A DNA stretch of 58,533 nucleotides from NCBI RefSeq assembly GCF_009720835.1, contig NZ_WNKZ01000032.1, positions 1-58,533 on the forward strand, written 5' to 3'. The position numbers and the translations under genes were made by a program. Below are positions 30,898-39,661 of the stretch, in pieces. Below the pieces are notes generated by a model. It saw only the letters and a program-made list of their open reading frames with translations. It was not told where the DNA came from and made no database searches. How positions within the stretch are numbered: the stretch's first letter is position 1; the number at the start of each line of letters is the position of its first letter. Source of the DNA: Pseudoduganella buxea. Its GTDB lineage: Bacteria > Pseudomonadota > Gammaproteobacteria > Burkholderiales > Burkholderiaceae_D.

Positions 30898-33306
30898 TTA
30901 CCCGCCCAGCAGCTTGGCAAATTCGTCCGCCGGCACGGGCTTGCCGTACAGGTTGCCCTGGCCGTATTCGCAGCGCAGCAGTTTCAGCAGCTTCGCTTCC
31001 TCCGGCTTCTCGATGCCTTCGGCCACCACCTGCAGGTCCAGGTTGTGGGCCAGCGACACGATGGTCTGCACCAGGCCCATGTAGCCGGCATCCTGCGCCA
31101 TCTTGATGACGAACGAACGGTCGATCTTCAGCACGTCCACCGGTAACGTCACCAGGTAAGCCAGCGACGAATAGCCCGTGCCGAAGTCGTCGATGGCGAC
31201 GGGTACGTCCAGGTTGCGCACGCGGTTCAGGATGTCGACCACCTTGCGGTGATCCGACACGAGGCTCGATTCCGTCACTTCGATCGACAGGGGCCGCATA
31301 TGGGCCTCGGCCGTGTTCAGGGCCTTTTCGATATCGTCGAACAGGGTGTCGCAGCGGAACTGGGCCGGTGCCACGTTGACGGCGATCTGCGGCGGGTTCA
31401 GCCCCGCGTCATGCCAGGCGCGCCAGTCCTCCATGGCCCGCTGCATCACGTGGCGGCCTACTTCGATGACAAGGCCGCTGCGCTCCAGCACCGGCACGAA
31501 CTCGCTGGGCGGCACGATGCCCCGGCGCGGATGGCGCCAGCGCACCAGCGCCTCGGCGCCGGCCAGCTTGCCCGTCTTCAGGTCGATCTTCGGCTGGTAG
31601 TAGTTGAGGAATTCGCCCCGCTCGACGGCATCGCGCAGCTCCGCTTCCATGCTGATCTGGCGCGCCAGCGCGTGGTCCGCGTCGCGGTCGTAGAAGCCGA
31701 TGTGTTCTTCCATGTGGCGCGCGCCGGCCAGCGCATCCCAGGCCTTGACGAGCAGCTCGTCGGCCGTGGTGCCGTCCTCGGGCAGCATGGCCGCGCCCAC
31801 GTTGACGGTGCACCAGATGCGGTGCTGGTCGACCTGGTACGACCCTTCCAGCAGCGGAATGATGACGTCGTGCGCGTAGCCGCGCGGGGAACGGGCTTCG
31901 TCGACAGGGTAGAACAGGGCGAAGCGGCCGATGCCCACGTGCGACAGGATCATGCGTGCATCCACCTGGTCGCGCAGGCGCTGGGCCACCTGCCGCATCA
32001 GACCGATGGCGGCCGTGTTGCCGTAGGCCGAGCTGATTTCGTCGAAGCGGTTGATATTGATCAAGAGGACAGTGCCGCTGGCGTTCGCCGCCGCCAGCGC
32101 GGCCACTTCCTCGTCGAAATGCAGGCGGCTGGGCAGGCCTGACAGCGCATTCGTGCGGGCCAGCCGGTGCAGTTCCTGCGCGTTCAGGAGGCGCTCCAGG
32201 CCGAAGCTCAGTTCCGTGCCCAGTTCGCCCGCCCGTTCCCGGTAGAAGCTGTCGAAGAAGTCCGGCTTGGGCGAGTAGAACGAGATCACGCCCCAGGACT
32301 TGCCGTTGACGAACAGGGGAATGGCCATGCAGGACTGGATGGCACGGGCCGCGCAGCCGCTGTTGAGCTCATGGGAGAATTGCAGCTTGCCTGTCGTCAG
32401 GGCTGCGCCGGCCAGCTCCGGCAGGAACCAGTCCGCCACGGCGCGGCCGTCCGGCGTCCCGCTGTCGGCGTCGCGCCACTCGTGTTCGGTGCCGTCGCGG
32501 GCGGCCGACGTGAACAGCTTGAGGCCGCCGGTGGCCTCGTCGACACGGCTGATGTCCACCATGTCCAGCCCGGGCTGGTGGGCCGCTTCCCGGCACGTGT
32601 CCAGGCACAGCGATTCCAGCGTGCGGGCGCGGGAAATGATGGCGGACAGGCGCGACAGCAGCACATAGAAATTATCGTGGCGGATCAGGGCCCGTTCCTT
32701 CGCCACTTCCTCCGTCATGTCGATGGCCGAGCCGCCCAGGAAGGGCTCGCCGTCCACGTCGATGGGGAACTTGTGCACGAGCCAGTGGCGGCTGCCGTCG
32801 CTGGACGTTTCCATCGTCTTGATGACTTCGCGATTTTCCAGCACGGCCCGGTCCTGTTCTTCCAGGCTGCGGCGGATGTCCTCGGGCCAGAAATGGCTGT
32901 CGTCCTTGCCCACCACCGTCGGCACGCCGAAAAAACCGTGCAGCGCGGCATTGCCCATCACATAGCTGCCGGAGCGGTCCTTGATCCACAGGGGTGACGG
33001 CGAATGCTCGGCGAAGCCGGACAGGAAGCTTTCCGCGCGCGACAGCTTGCGCCGCAGTTCCTGCTGGCCGCGGGCGGCGCCGGCCAGGTCGAGCAGGGCC
33101 TGGCGCTGGGCCGGGCCGGCGTGGGGCGCCAGGGCCAGCAGCCGGTTCTCGTCCGCCAGGCTATCCACGGGCACGGGCCGGCCGACGATGAAGGCGGCCA
33201 GCCGGGCCAGTTCCGGGGCGATGCCGTCGGCATCCACGGGCGGCGCCACGCAGGGCGGATCCGGCAGCGCCAGTTCATGTTGTTCTTGGGGGGCGATGTG
33301 GTTCAT
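30898..33306 (-). CDS. PAS-GAF-GGDEF(degenerate)-EAL signalling protein
   Basis: An 802-residue soluble protein. Order: a helical N-terminus, PAS (about 92-203), GAF (about 218-368), GGDEF-like (about 380-535), EAL (about 545-800). The GGDEF signature is replaced by GIGRFALF near residue 458, so no diguanylate cyclase activity is expected. The EAL domain keeps its catalytic residues: Glu585 in AEALVRW, Asn644, Glu676, Asp706-Asp707 in DDFGTGYSSL, Lys727 and Glu763 in VAEGIE; it should hydrolyse c-di-GMP. The start at MNHIAPQ is chosen; an ATG 12 codons upstream (33342) has no ribosome site. Confidence 0.87.
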   Translation of the reverse strand: MNHIAPQEQHELALPDPPCVAPPVDADGIAPELARLAAFIVGRPVPVDSLADENRLLALAPHAGPAQRQALLDLAGAARGQQELRRKLSRAESFLSGFAEHSPSPLWIKDRSGSYVMGNAALHGFFGVPTVVGKDDSHFWPEDIRRSLEEQDRAVLENREVIKTMETSSDGSRHWLVHKFPIDVDGEPFLGGSAIDMTEEVAKERALIRHDNFYVLLSRLSAIISRARTLESLCLDTCREAAHQPGLDMVDISRVDEATGGLKLFTSAARDGTEHEWRDADSGTPDGRAVADWFLPELAGAALTTGKLQFSHELNSGCAARAIQSCMAIPLFVNGKSWGVISFYSPKPDFFDSFYRERAGELGTELSFGLERLLNAQELHRLARTNALSGLPSRLHFDEEVAALAAANASGTVLLININRFDEISSAYGNTAAIGLMRQVAQRLRDQVDARMILSHVGIGRFALFYPVDEARSPRGYAHDVIIPLLEGSYQVDQHRIWCTVNVGAAMLPEDGTTADELLVKAWDALAGARHMEEHIGFYDRDADHALARQISMEAELRDAVERGEFLNYYQPKIDLKTGKLAGAEALVRWRHPRRGIVPPSEFVPVLERSGLVIEVGRHVMQRAMEDWRAWHDAGLNPPQIAVNVAPAQFRCDTLFDDIEKALNTAEAHMRPLSIEVTESSLVSDHRKVVDILNRVRNLDVPVAIDDFGTGYSSLAYLVTLPVDVLKIDRSFVIKMAQDAGYMGLVQTIVSLAHNLDLQVVAEGIEKPEEAKLLKLLRCEYGQGNLYGKPVPADEFAKLLGG

Positions 33307-33390
33307 GGTCTGCTTACCGGGGCGGAAATGGGATCGTCGCATGCGACGGTGTTTGCGGCAACGGCAAAGTGTCCGGACACCGTGGCGGCA

Positions 33391-33873
33391 TCAGAACAGC
33401 TTGAGCTTGAGCTGGATGGCAAGTGCGCCATGCAGGCGATCCTTGTATGTCGGTACGATAGCAAAGTTCACGCCAAACCGGTCGTTCTCCACGCTGAGTA
33501 CGGGAATGACAGCCAGGAACCAGCCGCCGTCGCGCATCTTCGGGTAACCGTCAAATCCGCCGACCACGGCGCCGATCCGCACGGGACCCAGCGCAAAGGG
33601 CTGGTAGTACACCCCCGCATAGTTGGAGATGGCGCGGTCGCTGTTGTGGAAACGGCCCGCCGTGGCCGAGGCCACCGTCGAGAAGCGGTATTCGGCACCG
33701 ATGCCGGGATTGGTGTCGTCGAAGCCCTTGTCCCGCTGGAAGTGGTACGAGTAGAAGCCCGGGTTGACCCACAGCTCGCTGCGCGGCTGCGATTCGATCA
33801 GTTCGAAGGGATTGGCGTAACCCGCAAGCGGCAGCGCCGTCAGCAGGACGCCCAGCAGGGCAGTGCATTTCAT
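33391..33873 (-). CDS. Small predicted outer-membrane beta-barrel or periplasmic protein
   Basis: A 160-residue exported protein. The signal peptide is MKCTALLGVLLTALPLAGYA with an AGYA-N cleavage. The mature part alternates aromatic and polar residues (ELWVNPGFYSYHF, GIGAEYRFS, AISNYAGVYYQPF, LKLKLF at the end with a terminal Phe), which fits a small 8-stranded barrel. Similar proteins of unknown function occur in several betaproteobacteria and some phages. AAAGGAAA precedes the ATG. It has no clear operon partner. Confidence 0.65.
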   Translation of the reverse strand: MKCTALLGVLLTALPLAGYANPFELIESQPRSELWVNPGFYSYHFQRDKGFDDTNPGIGAEYRFSTVASATAGRFHNSDRAISNYAGVYYQPFALGPVRIGAVVGGFDGYPKMRDGGWFLAVIPVLSVENDRFGVNFAIVPTYKDRLHGALAIQLKLKLF

Positions 33874-34050
33874 CGGTTTCCTTTGACGTAAGCCATGGTG
33901 TTACTTCCTCATCAATAGCGTGGCAATTATAGCTACAGATCAAAGCGGGCGGGGCAACGCTTGATCTGGCTTAGGAAATTGCCAGATGGCATTTGACTGT
34001 CTTTTGGGCATCGCCGACAGTACAACTCCCACCTTCTCCCGGAGAGCGAA

Positions 34051-34902
34051 ATGATCGCAAGCACGACGAACATCCTGTTGACGCGGGCCACCCTGGTGGC
34101 CGCCACGGTTGCGGCCCTTGCCGGCTGCGCCACCACCACCAAGCCCGGCGTCGTCGGCGTGCAGCGCCAGCAACTGATGCTGGTATCGGCCGACACCGTC
34201 GAACGCATGGCCCTGGTCAGCTATGCGCGCCAGAATCAGGACGCCCAGCAGGCCGGCCGGCTCGTGACGAAAGGCCCGGAGCTGGAACGCCTGAAGCGCA
34301 TCGCCGCCCGGCTGCAGGGCCAGGTGGGCACCTTCCGCGACGACGCCGCCAAGTGGAACTGGCAGCTGAGCCTGATCGACGCCCCCGTGCAGAACGCCAC
34401 CTGCGCGCCGGGCGGCAAGATCACCTTCTACACGGGCCTGGTGCGCCAGCTGAAGCTGACGGACGACGAGATCGCCATCGTCATGGGCCATGAAATCGCC
34501 CACGCGCTGCGCGAACATGGCCGCGAGCGCGTGTCCCAGGCCTATGCCCAGAACGCGCTGACGTCGACGGCGCTGGCCGCCGCCCCGAACAGCGCGGCGC
34601 AGATCCAGGCGGCCAACACGGTGGCGCATTACCTGTACGCGCTGCCGAACTCGCGCCAGAACGAATCCGAGGCCGACGCCATGGGCCTGGAACTGGCGGC
34701 GCGGGCCGGCTACAAGCCCGATGCCGCCGTTGCCGTGTGGCGCAAGATGCAGGCCCAGGACAAGGGCCGCCAGCCGGCCGAATTCACATCCACCCATCCG
34801 TCGCATTCGACCCGCATCACGGACCTGACGGCCATGCTGCCGAAAGTGCAGCCACTGTACCAGCCGGTGGCGCAGGCCGGCACGGGCACGAAGAAACGGT
34901 AA
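34051..34902 (+). CDS. M48 family metallopeptidase lipoprotein
   Basis: A 283-residue periplasmic zinc protease of the M48 family, LoiP/YggG-like. The lipobox is ALAGC (Cys28 as lipidated residue), and the catalytic motif is MGHEIAHALREHGRE with zinc ligands in HEIAH; the third ligand is the Glu in NESEADAMGLELAARAGY. The C-terminal FTSTHPSHSTRI is typical. It probably degrades misfolded envelope proteins. GGAGAG lies 5 nt before the ATG. It converges on the GNAT gene at 34915. Confidence 0.88.
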   Translation: MIASTTNILLTRATLVAATVAALAGCATTTKPGVVGVQRQQLMLVSADTVERMALVSYARQNQDAQQAGRLVTKGPELERLKRIAARLQGQVGTFRDDAAKWNWQLSLIDAPVQNATCAPGGKITFYTGLVRQLKLTDDEIAIVMGHEIAHALREHGRERVSQAYAQNALTSTALAAAPNSAAQIQAANTVAHYLYALPNSRQNESEADAMGLELAARAGYKPDAAVAVWRKMQAQDKGRQPAEFTSTHPSHSTRITDLTAMLPKVQPLYQPVAQAGTGTKKR

Positions 34903-34914
34903 GCGCAGCCTGGC

Positions 34915-35418
34915 TCAGTCCAGCTTCAGTTCCCAGTAGCCCACGTCGATCCACCGGTCGAACTTGAAGCCCACTTCGCTGAAGTGGGCGACTTTCTGGT
35001 ATCCCAGCTTTTCATGCAGGGCCACGCTGGCCGGATTCGGCTGGGCGATGCCGCCGATGGCCAGGTGGCAGCCGGCCGCGCGCAGCCGCGCCAGCAGCGT
35101 TTCGTACAGGGCCGTGCCGCCGCCCCGGCCGCCCTGGCCCCGTGCCAGGTAGACGCTGGTCTCCACGGAATAGCGGTAGGCATGGCGCACGCGCCACTTG
35201 GTGGCATAGGCATAGCCGGCGATGATGCCGTCGCGCTCGAGCACCAGCCAGGGCAGGCCGCCATCCTGCACGCCGGCGATGCGGGTCGCCATGTCCTCGC
35301 TTGTGACGGCTTGTTCCTCGAAGCTGATCGTGCTGTCGAGGATATACGGGTTGTAGATGGCCGCGATGGCGGCGGCGTCCTCTCCGGTGGCGTCGCGGAT
35401 CGTCTCGCGTATCGTCAA
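34915..35418 (-). CDS. GNAT acetyltransferase, phosphinothricin-acetyltransferase-like
   Basis: A 167-residue Pat-type acetyltransferase: IRDATGEDAAAIAAIYNPYI, STISFEEQAVTSEDM, the aromatic AYRYSVETSVYLA and acetyl-CoA loop RGQGGRGGGTALYE, then NPASVALHEKLGYQKVAHF. The start is a TTG at 35418, chosen because AGGAG lies 6 nt upstream. This is the third GNAT protein in the window; it has no obvious operon. These enzymes usually acetylate methionine sulfoximine-like or other amino acids. Confidence 0.85.
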   Translation of the reverse strand: MTIRETIRDATGEDAAAIAAIYNPYILDSTISFEEQAVTSEDMATRIAGVQDGGLPWLVLERDGIIAGYAYATKWRVRHAYRYSVETSVYLARGQGGRGGGTALYETLLARLRAAGCHLAIGGIAQPNPASVALHEKLGYQKVAHFSEVGFKFDRWIDVGYWELKLD

Positions 35419-35539
35419 CTACTGCTCCTGTGGTCAAAAGTTCACTATAACCACGGCTCGCGGCAAGGTCAACGCAGGGGAACGTCGTCGGCGCCGGTCC
35501 GTCGCTATACTGTGGCGATATCGACAACGGGAGACGGCC

Positions 35540-36037
35540 GTGGACAAGGGCAAGGTAACGATGGCGCTGCTGCTGGTGGCAAACGTGGCGGCAGGTGCAG
35601 CGAAAGGGGAGGCAATGGGCAAGGTGGATGTGCAACTGGCGGTCGACGGCAAGCAGGACAAGGTCCTGGTCACCGTGCAGCTGGAAAACCGGGGCAGCAA
35701 ACCGGCGTATGTGCCGCGTTCGCTGGCCAGCAAGGCGCAACTGGACGGGCGCCTGTTCGACATCACGGATGCGCGCACGGGCGAGGAAGTGGCCTACCAG
35801 GGCCGCATGGTCAAGCGGGGCCCGCTGACGGCGGAAGACTTCCTGGCGCTCGCGCCCGGTGCGAAGCACCGCCACACGATCGACATCACGCCCGCCTACG
35901 CCTTCAAGCCCGGCAAGCACGACTACCGGCTGTCGTATGCGGGCACCTATGGCAGCGACGTCCAGGCGCTTGCGGCAGGGGCAGCGGCAAACGTGCTGGC
36001 ACCGGCACCCGTCACCTTCTCCTACACCGCCAAGTAA
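35540..36037 (+). CDS. Exported protein resembling the N-terminal domain of the neighbouring M35 protease
   Basis: A 165-residue protein with a short hydrophobic signal (about residues 7-22, VTMALLLVANVAAGAA). The mature part is one beta-rich domain. It aligns with the N-terminal domain of the M35 protease encoded on the other strand (36213-37268): LFDIT (72-76) against LFDVT (75-79), VAYQG (84-88) against VAYEG (85-89), VKR at 91-93 against 92-94, then a D, PG and H in the same order, and a late Y. It lacks any catalytic motif. The GTG at 35540 has GGGAG 6 nt upstream; ATG at 35561 is an alternative. It could be an inhibitor, chaperone or remnant of the propeptide; none is shown. Confidence 0.65.
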   Translation: MDKGKVTMALLLVANVAAGAAKGEAMGKVDVQLAVDGKQDKVLVTVQLENRGSKPAYVPRSLASKAQLDGRLFDITDARTGEEVAYQGRMVKRGPLTAEDFLALAPGAKHRHTIDITPAYAFKPGKHDYRLSYAGTYGSDVQALAAGAAANVLAPAPVTFSYTAK

Positions 36038-36122
36038 ATTCGGGGACTGTCCCCGAATTTTCCGACACGAGCAAGCAAAGTCCGGGACTGTCCCCGAATG
36101 TTCCGGGTCTGTCCCGGACTTT
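36036..36122. repeat. Cluster of GGG(A/T)CTGTCCC palindromes, copy 3
   Basis: First unit: AAATTCGGGG (36036-36045), ACTGT, CCCCGAATTT (36051-36060), perfect 10-bp arms overlapping the TAA of the preceding gene. Then AAAGTCCGGGAC (36077-36088) pairs with GTCCCGGACTTT (36111-36122), and between them lie two further core copies in tandem. The whole block stands between the convergent prodomain-like gene and the M35 protease gene. Confidence 0.7.
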
Positions 36123-36154
36123 TCTTTACCGGGCGGCGCGGCGCAGGGCAGACG

Positions 36155-36179
36155 CAAAAAGGCCGCGCGTACGCGGCCT
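36155..36179 (-). terminator. Rho-independent terminator of the M35 protease gene
   Basis: AGGCCGCG (36160-36167), loop CGTA, CGCGGCCT (36172-36179). On the reverse strand the stem is followed by TTTTT, 33 nt after the protease stop, so it terminates that transcript. Confidence 0.85.
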
Positions 36180-36212
36180 GGAATTCTCCCCCTCCGAAGA
36201 ATCTCTGTTTTT

Positions 36213-37268
36213 TTATTGCAGCGCTGGCGTATTTTCGCCGAAGTATTCGTGCGAGTCGGCGTTGTCGACGGCGCGGGTCGGGTTGCTGGTGGCCAGCGAC
36301 GCGGCGGCGGACTGGCCGTAGGCCCAGTCGTCCGTGCCGGCGACGATGTTGAAGTGGCTCAGCTCATGCACCAGCGTGCCGCCCTTCGAATCCGTGCCCG
36401 ACGTCGGCGCGCTCCAGAACGCATTGCAGACGTAGATCTTGTACGGCTGGGTTGGATAGACGTAGGCGAAATAGCTTTCCTTGCAGCTGCAATCGACGTT
36501 GATGGGCTTGGTGTCCAGCGCGTTCTTGATATTCGCGAAGTGCGACTTGACGGTGGAATAGCGGCCGGCGTCGTAGGTACCGAACCACTTCGTATAGCGC
36601 GTGCCGCGGGTACCGGCGTTCAGGTAATTGACCGAGCCGTTGGCCATCGTCTTGGCGGCCGACATGGCCGACGTGATCGACGTCTGCTGCGACGCGCTGC
36701 ACGAGCTGAACGTCAGGCCTTCGCCTTCGGGCGCCGGGGCCACGCGCTTCTGGTTGCTGCCTTCGATCCACACCTGCACGGCTTCCGACGTCAGCAGGTC
36801 GTCGCTGTCGGCCGGTGCCGATTTCGCGGCGGATTTGGTTTTTTCCAGGATGTCCGGTGCCTTGGTGACGAAGCGGATGGCGTAGTCGCCCGACGTGGTC
36901 AGGTCGTAGATCGACGACAGTTCCACCGTGGCCGTGTGCGACTTGCCTGGCTGGATGACGAAGTAATCCTTGGCGCTGGGCGCATGGCGCTTGACGTGCT
37001 TGCCTTCATAGGCCACCGGCACGCCGTCGCGGGTGACGTCGAACAGCGACTCCTCGATCGGGCCGAACGGGGTCTGCCACTTCAGCAGGCGCTGCGGTAC
37101 CGACGATGTGTTGGTCAACGTGACCTTGACGACGACGTCGTCCGACGGGCCGAGCGATTGTTTGTCCAAGCTGATGCTTGCCACGACGCCCGATGCCGCA
37201 TAGGCGGACATGCAGAATGCCGTCGCGACGACGGTACCGCCCAACTTGACCATATGATTCCAGCGCAT
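36213..37268 (-). CDS. Secreted M35 (aspzincin) metalloendopeptidase, peptidyl-Lys type
   Basis: A 351-residue zinc protease related to deuterolysin and fungal peptidyl-Lys metalloendopeptidase. Signal peptide to about residue 25 (GTVVATAFCMSAYAA), an N-terminal beta domain (about 27-140), a short linker, and the catalytic domain from about 175. Zinc residues: His301 and His305 in VHELSH with Glu302, and Asp314 in GTDDWAYG, the aspzincin GTxDxxYG motif. AVDNADSHEYFGEN at the end is nearly that of the fungal enzymes. Cys190, 260, 262 and 281 may pair. The ATG at 37268 has AGGAG 6-10 nt upstream. A paralogue of its N-terminal domain is encoded convergently at 35540. Confidence 0.9.
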   Translation of the reverse strand: MRWNHMVKLGGTVVATAFCMSAYAASGVVASISLDKQSLGPSDDVVVKVTLTNTSSVPQRLLKWQTPFGPIEESLFDVTRDGVPVAYEGKHVKRHAPSAKDYFVIQPGKSHTATVELSSIYDLTTSGDYAIRFVTKAPDILEKTKSAAKSAPADSDDLLTSEAVQVWIEGSNQKRVAPAPEGEGLTFSSCSASQQTSITSAMSAAKTMANGSVNYLNAGTRGTRYTKWFGTYDAGRYSTVKSHFANIKNALDTKPINVDCSCKESYFAYVYPTQPYKIYVCNAFWSAPTSGTDSKGGTLVHELSHFNIVAGTDDWAYGQSAAASLATSNPTRAVDNADSHEYFGENTPALQ

Positions 37269-37491
37269 GCAGTTCTCCTGTAAGAGGGTAGAGAGGACTC
37301 CCGGACCGGATAGGAACGGGGTGAACTCATCCTCACATGGCATTAGCGCGGAGTCAACATTGTCAAACGCGTGCGCAATCGTGCGCGCGGCAAAGCCGCA
37401 ACATCTTGAACTTTCTGGACATTTTCAGCCCATTTGTTAAATTTGAGACAGGTGGTATGGTCCCGCAACCTGTCAACAATGCCAGGGAAGC

Positions 37492-39462
37492 TCAGGCCCT
37501 CGGCCGCTGCCGGTGGAAGACGAGCGGGCTGTACGGCACTGCCGACGGTGGCGGGGAGCGCAGGATGCCGGGTTTCATCGCGCCCACCACATGCATCTCG
37601 CAAGGCTTGCAGTCGAAGCGCAGGGTGTACGTATCGTCGCCGCTCACCAGGGTCATCGGCTCGGCCCGCACCTGGCCCTGCACGCCCGTCACGCCCTTGG
37701 CCTGTTTCGGGCACAGGTTGAAGGAGAAGCGCAGGCAGTGCTTGGTGATCATCAGCGACACCTCGCCCGCTTCCTCGTGCGCCTCGTAGGCTGCGTCGAT
37801 CAGCTGCACGCCGTGGCGCTGGTAGAAGGCGCGGGCCCGTTCGTTGTACACGTTGGCCAGGTAGGACAACTGTGTGTCCGGGTACACGGCGCGCGGCTCG
37901 GCCGGGGCCTTGCGGGCAGGGCGCTCCCACGCCGCCAGCCGGGCCGCCTCGTGGGCCGCGACGGCATCGCGCCGCAAGGCATTGATGGCGGCGGCCGGCA
38001 CGAACCACGGCTGGCGCAGGTCCAGCGCGACGCCTTCGGCCACGAACATCGTGTTGCCCAGCTTCGCCAGCGACGTGCGCAGCGCCGTGTCGGCCTGCTC
38101 CGGCTGCGTGGCCGGCTGCAAGGCGATGGCCGCGCCGGTCACGCTTTCGATGCCGTCCTCGTCGCGGATGGCCAGGGACAGGCCATCGGGCGTTTCGGAC
38201 AGCGTCAGCTGCAGCGCCACCTTGCGCTCCGACGATTTCTTCGCCAGCACGGCTTCCCATTGGTGGTCGCGGTTGCGGTGCACCTCGACGCCGGGCTTCA
38301 GGCCGGGCAGGGCGCTGACCGGTTCGTTGGGGTGGATGCGCCAGCGCTGGCCGGTTTCATCCTCACCGAGCTTCTGCACCGTGTTGCACTGGATGCCGAC
38401 GGTGGCGCGCTTGTTCATGTAGTTCAGGCCGTTGCCATTGGCCAGCGGCGCCTCGGCCAGCAGCTCGACGTGGTCCAGGCCCACTTTTGTTACGACGCCC
38501 ACCCGCACGCCCAGGTATTTCGGCGAATCGAAGGCGCCGATATCGTCCTGGCGGCCTTGCGCGAAATAATCCGTGTGGCCCCGATTGAAGTTCTTGTCGA
38601 CGTCGGGCGTGAACAGCACGTGGGTGCGGCCGCTGGCGGCGCGCACGAAGCCGCTGCGCCGCGCCAGGATCTCGTCCAGCAGCAGCCGGTAATGGGCCGT
38701 GATGTTCTTCACATAGCCCATGTCCTTGTAGCGCCCCTCGATCTTGAAGGAGCGGATGCCGGCGTCGATCAGCGCTTCCAGGTTGCGGCTCTGGTCATTG
38801 TCCTTCATTGACAGCAGGTGCTTGTCATACGCCACCACGCGACCCTGGCCGTCCGACAGGGTATAAGGCAGCCGGCAGGCCTGCGAGCAGTCGCCCCGGT
38901 TGGCGCTGCGGCCCGTGTCGGCATGCGAGATATAGCACTGGCCCGAGAAGGCCACGCACAGGGCGCCATGGATGAAGTATTCCAGCGGCGTGTCGACCTG
39001 GGCGCGGATGGCGGCGATCTGCGGGATCGTCAGCTCGCGCGCCAGCACCAGCTGGGAAAAACCCACATCGCCCAGGAACTTCGCTTTCTCGACGGTGCGG
39101 ATGTCGCACTGGGTGCTGGCATGCAGCTGGATCGGCGGCAGGTCCAGTTCCAGCAGGCCCATGTCCTGCACGATCAGCGCATCGACGCCGGCCTCGTACA
39201 GCTGGCGGATCTGCCGCTGTGCCAGTTCCAGCTCGGCGTCATGCAAGATGGTGTTCATCGTGACGAAGATGCGAGACCGGTAGCGGTGGGCGAACGTCAC
39301 CAGGTCGGCGATTTCTTCCAGCGTGTTGCTGGCATTGTGGCGGGCGCCGAAGGCGGGGCCGCCGATATACACGGCGTCGGCGCCATGCAGGATGGCTTCG
39401 CGGCCGATCTCGGCGGTTTTAGCGGGTGACAACAGTTCGAGTTGGTGGTCGAGCAGGGACAT
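37492..39462 (-). CDS. rlhA: Peptidase U32 family, 23S rRNA C2501 hydroxylation protein
   Basis: The 656-residue protein matches E. coli YdcP/RlhA, which hydroxylates C2501 of 23S rRNA, in length and wording: MSLLDHQLELLSPAKTAEIG at the start, YIGGPAFGARHNA, and the U32 signature around QLHASTQCDI and HGALCVAFSGQCYIS. RSANRGDCSQACRLPY supplies the cysteines thought to hold an Fe-S cluster. The C-terminal part has CPKQAKG and RFDCKPCEM. The ATG at 39462 has GGAAA 6 nt upstream. It diverges from the chemoreceptor gene. Confidence 0.88.
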   Translation of the reverse strand: MSLLDHQLELLSPAKTAEIGREAILHGADAVYIGGPAFGARHNASNTLEEIADLVTFAHRYRSRIFVTMNTILHDAELELAQRQIRQLYEAGVDALIVQDMGLLELDLPPIQLHASTQCDIRTVEKAKFLGDVGFSQLVLARELTIPQIAAIRAQVDTPLEYFIHGALCVAFSGQCYISHADTGRSANRGDCSQACRLPYTLSDGQGRVVAYDKHLLSMKDNDQSRNLEALIDAGIRSFKIEGRYKDMGYVKNITAHYRLLLDEILARRSGFVRAASGRTHVLFTPDVDKNFNRGHTDYFAQGRQDDIGAFDSPKYLGVRVGVVTKVGLDHVELLAEAPLANGNGLNYMNKRATVGIQCNTVQKLGEDETGQRWRIHPNEPVSALPGLKPGVEVHRNRDHQWEAVLAKKSSERKVALQLTLSETPDGLSLAIRDEDGIESVTGAAIALQPATQPEQADTALRTSLAKLGNTMFVAEGVALDLRQPWFVPAAAINALRRDAVAAHEAARLAAWERPARKAPAEPRAVYPDTQLSYLANVYNERARAFYQRHGVQLIDAAYEAHEEAGEVSLMITKHCLRFSFNLCPKQAKGVTGVQGQVRAEPMTLVSGDDTYTLRFDCKPCEMHVVGAMKPGILRSPPPSAVPYSPLVFHRQRPRA

Positions 39463-39661
39463 GGCGCTTTCCTTTGCGGGGAGACAAAAATTATAGCGTC
39501 GCTCTCCGTCGGGCGCCAGCAACGGCGGCGTCTCCGGCCACGGATATTCAGTGCTCATCGGCAACTTCGTGTGTATAGTCACCTTGACCGCCTGCCTCGA
39601 TCCCGCACCGGCCCATATTTCCCAGGCCGCGACCCCGCCTTTCGTTACCGCGAGGCGCACC

